A stretch of 64,000 bases of DNA from Eurosta solidaginis (Eukaryota > Arthropoda > Insecta > Diptera > Tephritidae), in the NCBI RefSeq assembly GCF_040869045.1, contig NC_090319.1, forward strand, positions 237,205,832 through 237,269,831. The letters are read 5' to 3'. The position numbers were made by a program, and so were the translations under genes. A model generated the notes under the pieces. That model saw only the letters and a list, made by a program, of their open reading frames with translations, was not told the origin of the DNA and made no database searches. This document shows, piece by piece, positions 1 through 11,056 of this stretch; the stretch's first letter is position 1; every line of letters begins with the position of its first letter.

Positions 1-129
1 TAGATGAAAGCTAACTGCACGTTTTCTGTACCATACATGTTCGAATATCTTATTATTTCTGATAATCTCGGGACATATGTTGCAGACTTGTATATCTTGA
101 CATTTTTAGCTTCTTTATCAATGCCATCA
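1..129 (-). mobile_element. Penelope-like element fragment (distal part of copy 1)
   Basis: Read on the minus strand, these bases match the plus-strand PLE copy at about 10150-10285, just past the reverse transcriptase core. The same element resumes at 8256. The break is the insertion of the DNA transposon at 130-8255, and the dinucleotide CA is present on both sides of it. The fragment runs off the window start, so the endonuclease end of the element is not visible here. Confidence 0.75.
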
Positions 130-740
130 CACTCAGAGAAAAAATCGTTCTAAAACGAATGAAACAATTTCAAAATTAAGAACATTCGTTGACAAAAGTC
201 TGTTAAGTACGTTTTTTCTTAACTCGTGACCGATGGGCTTATTTTAAGAACAGTTTTTCCAAGCACACCGTTCGTATTTTATTACCACTTTGGTATTGAT
301 TTTTGAACCTTCTGTGCTTATTTCAAACACTACTCGGGCTTGATTTAAGATTTTTCGTTCTCACGCTTCGAGAAAGATTTGTGGTCGATTTAACAGTTTT
401 CGGTATCAATTAAAGAACGGTTTGTGCTTTGGTAGGAGGAAGATAATTTTTTAATTATTACCCATTTATTTATTTATTAATAAATAATTTTTTGGTTATT
501 AATAAGAAATATTAATAACAAAAAATATTATTAAATGCCAAAAAGGTTTGAAAAACGCATAATACGCATTGTTTCATAGATTTCTCAATAAGAGAAATCT
601 TTATTATTTGATGATGCAATCTGAATATATATTTAAAACATTTCATAACAAGTTTGAGAATTAATTGAATGGAACTGAACGAAAAATAAGAGTTAAAAAA
701 ATAGAATATAAAAAAAATGTTTTAGAAAACTTCAGAGTTT

Positions 741-800
741 GACGGCGATTGAACTCGCGCCACACGAGCGCAATCGCATCAACATAGCCGCTGGGCCACT
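741..800 (-). other. tRNA-like segment (pol III A and B boxes) inside DNA transposon copy i
   Basis: On the minus strand a box-A-like TGGCCCAGCGG (788-798) is followed by a box-B-like GTTCAATCGCC (744-754). The better preserved version is at 14312-14366. The segment lies inside a DNA transposon, so it is most likely a captured tRNA or SINE head and not a working tRNA gene. No full cloverleaf could be drawn. Confidence 0.5.
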
Positions 801-1040
801 ACAACTGCTTGGTAGTTTGTGCCAAATGTTGTATTTAACATTGTAGTGCACACGAATTATACCGTTTCTTTTTTCTTGAACTTATTTTAAGAACATTGTT
901 CTTAATTTAAGAACATTCCTTCTCATTAATACAACATTTGTTCATAATTTAAGACCAGCCGTTCTCTTTTAAAGAAAATGGTGTCAGTTCAATAACAAGG
1001 TTGTTGTTTTAAGAACAGTTCGTTCGTTTTTCAAGAACAA

Positions 1041-4000
1041 CAAGTAAGGAAGGTTAAGTTCGGGGGTAACCGAACATTACATACTCAGTTGAGAGCTATG
1101 GTGACAACATAAGGGAAAATAACCATGTAGGAAAATGAACCGAGGGAAACCCTGGAATGTGTTTGTATGACATGTATATCAAACGAAAGGCATTAAAGAG
1201 TATTTTATGAGGGAGTGGGTCATAGTTCTATAGGTGGACGCCATTTAGGGATATAGCCATAAAGGTGGATCAGGGTTGACTCTAGAATGCGTTTGTACGA
1301 TATGGGTATCAAATTAAAGGTATTAATGAGGGTTTTAAAAGGGAGTGGTGGTTGTTGTATAGGTGGTCGCCTTTTCGAGATATCGCCATAAAGGTGGACC
1401 AGGGGTGACTCTAGAATGCGTTTGTACGATATGGGTATCAAATGAAAGGTGTTAATGAGTATTTTAAAAGGGAGTAATCCTTAGTTCCATAGGTGTACGC
1501 CGTTTCGAGATATCGCCATAAAGGTGGACCAGGGGTGACCCTAGAATTTGTTTGTTCAATATGGGTATCAAAAGAAAGGTGTTAATAAGTATTTTAAAAG
1601 GGAGTAATCCTTAGTCCCATAGGTGGACGCCGTTTCGAGATATCGCCATAAAGGTGGACCAGGGGTGACCCTAGAATTTGTTTGTACAATATGGGCATCA
1701 AACGAAAGGTGGTAATGAGTATTTTAAAAGGGAGTGGGCCTTAGTTCTATAGGTGGACGCTTTTTCGAGGTATCGCATTAAAGGTGGACCAGGGGTGACT
1801 CTAGACTTTGTTAGTACGAAATGGGTATCAAATGAAAGGTGTTAATGAGTATTTTTAAAAGGGAGTTGGCCTTCGTTCTATAGGTGTTCGCCCTTTCGAG
1901 ATATCGCCATAAAGGTGGACCAGGGGTGACTTTAGAATATGTTTGTACGATATGGGTATCAAATGAAAGGTGTTAATGGGTATTTTAAAAGGGAGTGGGC
2001 CTTAGTTCTATAGGTGGACGCCGTTTCGAAATATCGCCATAAAGGTGGACCGGGGTGACTCTAGAATGTGTTTGTACGATATGGGTATCAAATTAAAGGT
2101 ATTAATGAGGGTTTTAAAAGGGAGTGGTGGTTGTTGTATAGGTGGTCGCATTTTCGAAATATCGCCATAAAGGTGGACCAGGGGTGACTCTAGAATTTGT
2201 TTGTACAATATGGGTATCAAAAGAAAGGTGTTATTGAGTATTTTAAAAGGGAGTAATCCTTAGTTCCATAGGTCGCCGTTTCGAGATATCGCCATAAAAG
2301 TAGGCCAGGGGTGACTCTAGAATTCGTTTGTGCAATATGGGTATCAAACGAAAGGAGTTAATGAGTATTTTAAAAGGGAGTGGGCCTTAGTTCTATAGGT
2401 GGGCGCCTTTTCGAAGTATCGCATTAAAGGTGGACAAGAGGTGACTCTAGACTTTGTTAGTACGAAATGGGTATCAAATGAAAGGTGTTAATGAGCATTT
2501 TTAAAAGGGAGTGGGCCTTCGTTCTATAGGTGTTCGCCCTTTCGAGATATCGCCATAAAGGTGGACCAGGGGTGACCCTAGAATTTGTTTGTTCAATATT
2601 GGCATCAAACGAAAGGTGGTAATGAGTATTTTAAAAGGGAGTGGGCCTTAGTTCTATAGGTGGACGCCGTTTCGAAATATCGCCATAAAGGTGGACCAGG
2701 GGTGACTCTAGAATGTGTTTGTACGATATGGGTATCAAATTAAAGGTATTAATGAGGGTTTTAAAAGGGAGTGGTGGTTGTTTTATAGGTGGTCGCATTT
2801 CCGAAATATCGCCATAAAGGTGGACCAGGGGTGACTCTAGAATTTGTTTGTACAATATGGCTATCAAAAGAAAGGTTTTAATGAGTATTTTAAAAGGGAG
2901 TAATCCTTAGTCCCATAGGTGGACGCCGTTTCGAGATATCGCCATAAAGGTGGGCCAGCGGTGACTCTAGAGTTCGTTTGTGCAATATGGGTATCAAACG
3001 AAAGGAGTTAATGAGTATTTTAAAAGGGAGTGGGCCTTAGTTCTATAGGTGGACGCCTTTTCCAGGTATCGAAATAAAGGTGGGCCAGGGGTGACTCTAG
3101 ACTTTGTTAGTACGATATGGGTATCAAATGAAAGGTGTTAATGAGTATTTTTAAAAGGAAGTGGGCCTTCGTTCTATAGGTGTTCGCCTTTTCGAGATAT
3201 CGCCATAAAGGTGGACCAGGGGTGACTCTAGAATTTGTTTGTACAATATGGGTATCAAAAGAAAGGTGTTATTGAGTATTTTAAAAGGGAGTAATCCTTA
3301 GTTCCATAGGTGGACGCCGTTTCGAGATGTCGCCATAAAAGTAGGCCAGGGGTGACTCTAGAATTCGTTTGTGCAATATGGGTATCAAACGAAAGGAGTT
3401 AATGAGTATTTTAAAAGGGAGTGGGCCTTAGTTCTATAGGTGGACGCCTTTTCGAAGTATCGCATTAAAGGTGGACCAGGGGTGACTCTAGACTTTGTTA
3501 GTACGAAATGGGTATCAAATGAAAGGTGTTAATGAGTATTTTTAAAAGGAAGTGGGCCTTCGTTCTATAGGTGTTCGCCCTTTCGAGATATGGCCATAAA
3601 GGTGGACCAGGGGTGACCCTAGAATTTGTTTGTACAATATGGGCATCAAACGAAAGGTGGTAATGAGTATTTTAAAAGGGAGTGGGACTTAGTTCTATAG
3701 GTGGACGCTGTTTCGAAATATCGCCATAAAGGTGGACCAGGGGTGACTCTAGAATGTGTTTGTACGATATGGGTATCAAATTAAAGGTATTAATGAAGGT
3801 TTTAAAAGAGAGTGGTGGTTGTTTTATAGGTGGTCGCATTTTCGAAATATCGCCATAAAGGTGGACCAGGGGTGACTCTAGAATTTGCTTGTACAATAAG
3901 GCAATCAAAAGAAAGGTTTTAATGAGTATTTTAAAAGGGAGTAATCCTTAGTCCCATAGGTGGACGCCGTTTCGAGATATCGCCATAAAGGTGGGCCAGC

Positions 4001-7000
4001 GGTGACTCTAGAATTCGTTTGTGCAATATGGGTATCAAACGAAAGGAGTTAATGAGTATTTTAAAAGGGAGTGGGCCTTAGTTCTATAGGCGGACGCCTT
4101 TTTGAGGTATCGCAATAAAGGTGGACCAGGGGTGACTCTAGACTTTGTTAGTACGATATGGATATCAAATGAAAGGTGTTAATGAGTATTTTTAAAAGGG
4201 AGTAGGCCTTCGTTCATTAGGTGTTCGCCTTTTAGAGATATCGCCATAAAGGTGGACCAGGGGTGACTTTAGAATATGTTTGTACGATATGGGTATCAAA
4301 TGAAAGGTGTTAATGAGTATTTTAAAAGGGAGTGGGCCTTAGTTCTATAGGCGGACGCCGTTTCGAAATATCGCCATAAAGGTGGACCAGGGGTGACTCT
4401 AGAATGTGTTTGTACGATATGGGTATCAAATTAAAGGTATTAATGAGGGTTTTAAAAGGGAGTGGTGGTTGTTGTATAGGTGGTCGCATTTTCGAAATAT
4501 CGCCATAAAGGTGGACCAGGGGTGACTCTAGAATTTGTTTGTACAATATGGGTATCAAAAGAAAGGTGTTAGTGAGTATTTTAAAAGGGAGTAATCCTTA
4601 GTTCCATAGGTGGACGCCGTTTCGAGATATCGCCATAAAGGTGGGCCAGGGGTGAATCTGGAATTCGTTTGTGCAATATGGGAATCAAACGAAAAGAGTT
4701 AATGAGTATTTTAAAAGGGAGTGGGCCTTAGTTCTATAGATATACGCCTTTTCGAGGTATCGCATTAAAGGTGGACCAGGGGTGACTCTAGACTTTGTTA
4801 GTACGAAATGGGTATCAAATGAAGGGTGTTAATGAGTATTTTTAAAAGGGAGTGGGCCTTCGTTCTATAGGTGTTCGCCCTTTCGAGATATCGCCATAAA
4901 GGTAGACCAGGTGTGACTCTAGAATTCGTTTGTGCAATATGGGTATCAAACGAAAGGAGTTAATGAGTATTTTAAAAGGGAGTGGGCCTTCGTTCTATAG
5001 GTGGGCGCCTTTTCGAAGTATCGCATTAAAGGTGGACCAGGGGTGATTCTAGACTTTGTTAGTACGAAATGGGTATCAAATGAAAGGTGTTAATGAGTAT
5101 TTTTAAAAGGGAGTGGGCCTTCGTTATATAGGTGTTCGCCCTTTCGAGATATCGCCATAAAGGTGGACCAGGGGTGACCCTAGAATTTGTTTGTACAATA
5201 TGGGCATCAAACGAAAGGTGGTAATGAGTATTTTAAAAGGGAGTGGGCCTTAGTTCTATAGGTGGACGCCGTTTCGAAATATCGCCATAAAGGTGGACCA
5301 GGGGTGACTGTAGAATGTGTTTGTACGATATGGGTATCAAATTAAAGGTATTAATGAGGGTTTTAAAAGGGAGTGGTGGTTGTTATATAGGTGGTCGCAA
5401 TTTTCGAAATATCGCCATAAAGGTGGACCAGGGGTGACTCTAGAATTTGTTTGTACAATATGGCTATCAAAAGAAAGGTTTTAATGAGTATTTTAAAAGG
5501 GAGTAATCCTTAGTCCCAAAGGTGGACGCCGTTTCGAGATATCGCCATAAAGGTGGGCCAGCGGTGACTCTAGAATTCGTTTGTGCAATATGGGTATCAA
5601 ACGAAAGGAGTTAATGAGTATTTTAAAAGGGAGTGGGCCTTAGTTCTATAGGTGGACGCCTTTTCCAGGTATCGTAATAAAGGTGGGCCAGGGGTGACTC
5701 TAGACTTTGTTAGTACGAAATGGGTATCAAATGAAAGGTGTTAATGAGTATTTTTAAAAGGGAGTGGGCCTTCGTTCTATAGGTGTTCGCCCTTTCGAGA
5801 TATCGCCATAAAGGTGGACCAGGGGTGACCCTAGAATTTGTTTGTACAATATGGGCATCAAACGAAAGGTGGTAATGAGTATTTTAAAAGGGAGTGGGCC
5901 TTAGTTCTATAGGTGGACGCTGTTTCGAAATATCGCCATAAAGGTGGACCAGGGGTGACTCTAGAATGTGTTTGTACGATATGGGTATCAAATTAAAGGT
6001 ATTAATGAGGGTTTTAAAAGGGAGTGGTGGTTGTTTTATAGGTGGTCGCATTTTCGAAATATCGCCATAAAGGTGGACCAGGGGTGACTCTAGAATTTGT
6101 TTGTACAATATGGGTATCAAACGAAAGGAGTTAATGAGTATTTTAAAAGGGAGTGGGCCTTAGTTCTATAGGTGGGCGCCTTTTCGAGATATCGCCATAA
6201 AGGTGGACCACGGGTGACTCTAGAATTTGTTTGTACAATATGGCTATCAAAAGAAAGGTTTTAATGAGTATTTTAAAAGGGAGTAATCCTTAGTCCCAAA
6301 GGTGGACGCCGTTTCGAGATATCGCCATAAAGGTGGGCCAGCGGTGACTCTAGAATTCGTTTGTGCAATATGGGTATCAAACGAAAGGAGTTAATGAGTA
6401 TTTTAAAAGGGAGTGGGCCTTAGTTCTATAGGTGGAGGACGCCTTTTCCAGGTATCGCAATAAAGGTGGGCCAGGGGTGACTCTAGACTTTGTTAGTACG
6501 AAATTGGTATCAAATGAAAGGTGTTAATGAGTATTTTTAAAAGGAAGTGGGCCTTCGTTCTATAGGTGGTCGCATTTCCGAAATATCGCCATAAAGGTGG
6601 ACCAGGGGTGACTCTAGAATTTGTTTGTACAATATGGGTATCAAACGAAAGGAGTTAATGAGTATTTTAAAAGGGAGTGGGCCTTAGTTCTATAGGTGGG
6701 CGCCTTTTCGAGATATCGCCATAAAGATGGACCAGGGGTGACTCTAGAATGAGTTTGTACGATATGGGTATCAAATTAAAGGTATTAATGAGAGTTTTAA
6801 AAGGGAGTGGTGGTAGTTGTATATGTGAAGGCGTTTTCCAGATATCGACCAAAATGTGGATCAGGGTGACCCAGAACATCATCTGTTGGATACCGCTAAT
6901 TTATTTATATGTGTAATATCTGCCAAGATTTTAAGAGTTTTTTATTTCGCCTTGCAGAACTTTTTCATTTTCTTCTACTTAATATGGTAGGTGTCACAAC

Positions 7001-8184
7001 CATTTTATAAAGTTTTTTCTAAAAGTTATATTTCGCTTCAATAAAACAATCCAATTACCTTACCATGTTTCATCCCTTTTTTCGTATTTGGTATAGAATT
7101 ATGGCATTTTTTTAATTTTTCGTAATTTTCGATATCGAAAAAGTGGTCGTGGTCATAGTCGGATTTCGTTCATTTTTCATACCAAGATAAAGTGAGTTCA
7201 AGTAAGCACGTGAACTAAGTTCATTAAAGATATGTCGATTTTTGCTTAAGTTATCGTGTTAACGGCCATGCGGAAGGACAATCGGATGACTGTGTATAAA
7301 AACTGGGCGTGGCATCAACCGATTTCGCCCATTTTCACAGAAAAGGGTTAATGTCATAAAATCTACGCCCCTACCAAATTTCAGAAGGATTGGTGAATTT
7401 TTGTTCGACTTATGGCGTTAAAAGTATCCTACACAAATTAAATGAAAAAGGGCGGAGCCACGCCCATTTTGAAATTTTCTTTTATTTTTGTACTTTGTTG
7501 CACTATATCATTACTGGAGTTAAATGTTGACATAATTTACTTATATACTGTAAAGATATTAAATTTTTTGTTAAAATTTTACTTTAAAAAAAATTTTTTT
7601 TAAAAGTGGGCGTGGTCCTTCTCCGATTTTGCTAATTTTTTTAGTCGTACATAACGTAATACGAGTAACGTTCCTGCCAAATTTCATCATGATATCTTCA
7701 ACGACTGCTAAATTACAGCTTGCAAAATTTTAAATTACCTTCTTTTAAAAGTGGGCGGTGCCACGCCCATTGTCCAAAATTTTACTAGTTTTCTATTCTG
7801 CATCATAATTTCAACTCATCTACCAAGTTTCGTCGCTTTATCTCTCTTTTGTAATGAATTATCGCAATTTTTCGGTTTTTCGAAATTTTCGATATCGAAA
7901 AAGTGCGCGTGGTTATAGTCCGATATCGTTCATTTTAAACAGCGATCTGAGATGAGTGCTGAGGAACCTACATAACAAATTTCATCAAGATAGCTCAAAA
8001 TTGACTCAAGTTATCGTGTTAACGGACGGACGGACGGACATGGCTCAATCAAATTTTTTTTCGGTCCTGATTATTTTGATATATGGAAGTCTATATCTAT
8101 CTCGATTCCTTTATATATGTACAACCAACCGTTATCCAATCAAACTTAATATACTCTGTGAGCTCTGCTCAACTGAGTATAAAA
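1041..8184 (-). mobile_element. INE-1/DINE-1-like (Helentron-associated) element A with expanded internal satellite
   Basis: Plus-strand order is CAAGTAAGGAAGG, a short hairpin (GTTCGG then CCGAAC), a subterminal TACTCAG..GAG word, tandem 130-bp repeats (about 1220-6860), a conserved block with several GGGCGTGG/CCACGCCCA words, an (ACGG)n microsatellite, and a terminal block ending in CTCAACTGAGTATAAAA. Read on the minus strand this gives a subterminal repeat, a CCGT microsatellite after a GCCATGTCCG word, a central tandem repeat and a 3' hairpin. That is the known layout of Drosophila DINE-1/HINE elements, which Helentrons mobilise by rolling circle. No coding capacity is seen. It sits inside the DNA transposon at 130-8255 with no clear target duplication, as expected for this class. 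Family assignment is inference from architecture. Confidence 0.75.
1220..6860 (-). repeat. 130-bp tandem satellite with five-monomer higher-order structure
   Basis: About 43 monomers of about 130 bp run head to tail; starts fall near 1341, 1470, 1600, 1730 and so on. Five monomer types recur in fixed order: a (ATTAAAGGTATTAATGAGGG), b (GGTCGCATTTTCG), c (GGAGTAATCC), d (CTAGACTTTGTTAGTACG) and e (TTCGTTCTATAGGTGTTCG). Type a starts near 1990, 2636, 3678, 4328, 5241 and 5890, giving a 650-bp higher-order unit with some five-unit cycles partly duplicated or deleted. Open frames of 70-80 codons here are artefacts of the periodicity. Related elements in this window carry only 1-11 monomers without this order. 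Confidence 0.9.
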
Positions 8185-8255
8185 AAGTAAGAACATGAAA
8201 AGCTTGAATTGAGTCCGGTGGTGCTGGATTTTAGAACGGCGTTTTTCTCTGAGTG

Positions 8256-9223
8256 CACTTGGTCGGGAACAATACTTAATCGCGAATTATTTTCTTGGTT
8301 AGCTCTGTGGGAAAGTTGTTGTTTTCCAAGATCTTTTTAATAATTATAATATTTTTCTCATAGTAGATATTGGCGCTGATGGACAAAACTCGTCTGACAA
8401 AATTATAAGCCGTGTTCAAAATAAGTTCTTTTTTATGTTGTGAGTAGAAATTTATGAGCTTCCTCCAGGCTGTTGGTTTTTGGTACCAATCTATGGTTAA
8501 GAAATTATTCCTCCTGATGGCCAAAGTATCAGAGAATGGCATTTTCCCGTTTTTTTCTATTTCTACTGTGAAATTAATGGATCTCTGAGATATATTGAGT
8601 GTATTCAGCATTATCTTCGTATCTTCCGTTCTTATTATAACGAATACGTCGTCCACATATTTTGTTAGTAATCGTGGTTTGTTAACCGATTCATTCTCAT
8701 ATCTGGTTAACAGTTCTTCCATCACGATATCCGCTATGACAGGTGAAGCTGGTAGTCTCATTGGGATTCCTGACCGTTGCTCGTATATTTTATCCGTGTA
8801 CTTAAAATATCGGTTTTCCTTGATACAAAACTTAACAATGGTCAAGAATAGTTCTTTTGCCATGGAAGTGTGTTCTTTTATCTGGTCCTATTTGCAATCT
8901 ATTATATCAAGGGCCAAATCTACTGGGATACTGGGAAAGAAGGAAACAACTTCGAACGAGACTAAACACTCATCATCATACACATAGGTATCCTTAATCC
9001 TTTTCTTGAAGTCTGTCGCGTCTTTTACATTACACTTGGATTCCCGCGTTAGATTTTTTAAAATTTGGACAACGAATCTACACAGACTTTAAGATGGAGA
9101 ATTGACAGACAAGCGAATAGGTCTAAGCTGAATGTCCGCCTTAGGGATTTTGGGCAGCCCATAAGTTCTGTGCGGGTTTGCTGTTTTACAATTAAGAAGG
9201 AAATTTTCTTTTATCCATCCAAA
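8256..9223 (-). mobile_element. Penelope-like element copy 1, reverse transcriptase region
   Basis: Translation on the minus strand is a PLE reverse transcriptase. A 195-codon frame (8863-8276) contains GIPMRLPASP at residues 32-41, SPVIADIVMEE just after, and the catalytic YVDD at 69-72. Upstream on the same strand (9061-8864) the frame continues with a DDECLVSFE segment and a single in-frame stop at 8888-8890, where copy 2 has a tryptophan codon. The frame is ended by the DNA transposon at 8255; the element resumes at 129. PLE RTs act in the nucleus on a nicked target. This copy is dead, although its RT core is well preserved. It is head-to-head with copy 2, with the axis near 9223. Confidence 0.85.
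8276..8863 (-). pseudogene. PLE reverse transcriptase core, truncated by a transposon
   Basis: This 195-residue frame is the longest intact stretch of PLE coding sequence in the window. The conserved glycine before the SPVIADIVMEE motif reads as MR and not the usual MG, a change in a normally invariant position. YVDD is intact. The C-terminal residues diverge after NNNFPTEL because the inserted element begins there. The true protein would continue upstream, so the first methionine is internal and not a real start. Confidence 0.8.
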
Positions 9224-10480
9224 TCCATCGACCTAAAAGAAAAGTTCCGCCTTAATTGTAAAACAGCAAACCAGCCCAGAATTTATGGGCTGCCCAAAAT
9301 CCACAAGGCAGACATTCCGCTTAGACCTATTTGTTCGTCTGTCAATTCTCCGTCCTACAGTCTGTGTAAATTCGTTGCCCAAACTTTAAAAAATCTAACG
9401 CGGGAATCCAAGTATAATGTAAAAGACGCGACAGACTTCAAGAAAGGGATAAAGGATACTTATGTGTATGATGATGAGTGTTTAGTGTCGTTCGATGTTG
9501 TTTCCTTGTTTTCCAGTATCCCAGTAGATTTGGAGCTCGATATAATAGATTCCAAATGGGTCCAGATAAAAGACACACGTCCATGACAAAAGAATTTTCT
9601 TGACCATTTTTAAGTTCTGTATCAAGGAAAACCGATATTTTAAGTTCAAGGCAAAATATACGAGCAACGTCAGGAATGCCAATGGGATTACCAGCTTCAC
9701 CTGTAATACCGGATATCGTGATGGAAGAACTGTTAACCAAATTTGAGACTGAATCGGTTAACAAACCACGATTACTAACAAAATATGTGGACGACGTATT
9801 CGTTATAATAAGAACGGAAGATACGAACATAATGCTGAATACACTCATTATAAGTATATCACAGATCCATTAAATTCACAGTAGAAATAGAAAAAGACGG
9901 GAAAATACCATTTTTGTATACATTGGTCATCAGGAAGAATAATGTCTTAACCATAGATTGGTACTAAAAACCAACTGCCTCGGGGAAGCTCATAAATTTC
10001 TACTCACAACATGAAAAACGACCTATTTTGAACAGGGCTAATAATTTTGTCTGACGAGTTTTGTCCATCAGCGACAATATCTACCATGAGAAAAACGTTA
10101 TAATTATTAAAAAGATCTTGGAAATCAACAACTTTCCCACAACAACTATTCCCGACCCATTGATGGCGTTGATAAAGAAGCTAAAAATTTCAAGATATAC
10201 AAGTCTGCAACATATGTCTCCCGAGATTATCAGAGATAATAAGATATTCGAACATGTATGATAAAGAAAACGTGCAGTTAGCTTTCACCTATGACAACAC
10301 ACTACTGAAAACTTTCAGCAACCTAAAATATAAAATTTCAACACATGACAAATCGGGCATTGTATACAAGATTCCTTGCAATGGTGAAGGGACCCACACT
10401 CTAAAACTTTTGTGTGAAATTAAGATTAAAATGGAGATAAATTCCTGTCGAAATAATTTTTTGGTGTAAAAATGCCCATT
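9224..10480 (+). mobile_element. Penelope-like element copy 2 (RT to start of GIY-YIG), frameshifted
   Basis: The plus-strand arm has RPICSSVNSPSYSLCKF and CLVSFDVVSLFSSIPVD near 9330-9530, MGLPASPVIPDIVMEELL near 9678-9735, and YVDDVFVII near 9783-9810. Near 10340-10380 it has SGIVYKIPC, the opening of the GIY-YIG endonuclease domain typical of PLEs. The frames are separated by shifts and stops, so no full protein can be made. The endonuclease is cut off after about 10440. Copy 2 still has the tryptophan that is a stop in copy 1. Divergence from copy 1 looks near 10% by eye, so this palindrome is not a recent duplication. Confidence 0.85.
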
Positions 10481-10771
10481 TTTACGTATTCATGTTGAAA
10501 ACAAAAAAATGGATGATATTACTGTAAAAAAAGGTGTAGTATTTCGATTTACACTCGAAAAGTACGTAGTTTTACGCAACAAGTGTGCAAAAGTATACAT
10601 GCTTTGTAATTTCACACAACAATGTGTAAATTTCGGTCACTTATTATCATTTTTGCTTCAGGTAACTGTAAATTTTAATTTTCTGCGAAATCATCGCGTT
10701 TGTCGCCTCGTGGTGGAAAAAAAGTGAATAAGCTTTAAAATATAATTATAAATAGCTTAATAAGCTATAAA
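10481..10771. other. No recognisable feature (AT-rich)
   Basis: This stretch between PLE copy 2 and the truncated DNA transposon has several TTTACAC/GTGTAAA words and a short palindromic AGCTTAATAAGCT. No gene, repeat unit or motif is recognised. Confidence 0.4.
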
Positions 10772-10966
10772 ATAATGAGCACAGAAAGTTCAAAAATCAA
10801 TACCAAAGTGGTCATAAAATACAAACCGTGTGCTTGGAAATACTGTTTTTAAAATAAGCCCATTGGTCACGAGTTAAGAAAAATCGTACTTAACAGACTT
10901 TTGTCAACGAATTTTCTTAATTTTGAACTTGTTTCGTTCGTTTTAGAACGATTTTTTCTCTGAGTG
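10772..10966 (+). mobile_element. TIR DNA transposon, copy iii (one end only)
   Basis: These bases match 14817-15009 of the complete copy and end in the same inverted-repeat terminus, TTTTTTCTCTGAGTG. The other 0.8 kb is missing, so this is a truncated copy. It also aligns with the inverted copy at 130-320. Confidence 0.75.
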
Positions 10967-11056
10967 TTGGACATGTTTGTGTGTACCACCGTGTACCACA
11001 AATTCAATTCTTCGATGGCTTCTTGCGTTTTTTTCGTTACAAACATACATGAAACA

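Larger units (their letters stand above)
130..8255 (-). mobile_element. TIR DNA transposon, copy i, split by a nested INE-like element
   Basis: The element proper is 130-1040 plus 8185-8255; the middle is a later insertion. Both ends read CACTCAGAGAAAAA inward, and the inverted repeat extends to about 28 bp. The sequence is an inverted, diverged copy of the complete element at 13997-15009. Flanking CA dinucleotides suggest a 2-bp target duplication. No transposase frame is visible, so it is non-autonomous. It contains runs of short TTCTTAA/TTAAGAA motifs and, at about 741-800 on the minus strand, a tRNA-like pair of pol III boxes. The superfamily is not determined. Confidence 0.75.

Noticed and set aside
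741..800. A functional tRNA gene on the minus strand
   Set aside because: Only A and B boxes are present; no acceptor stem closes and it is inside a transposon copy.
1220..6882. Series of 70-80 codon frames with repeated ESPLVHLYGDISK-type peptides, possibly a repeat-protein gene family
   Set aside because: They only mirror the 130-bp period in one frame of a tandem satellite. They are interrupted by stops at each higher-order unit and have no start context; the same peptide appears wherever the satellite does.
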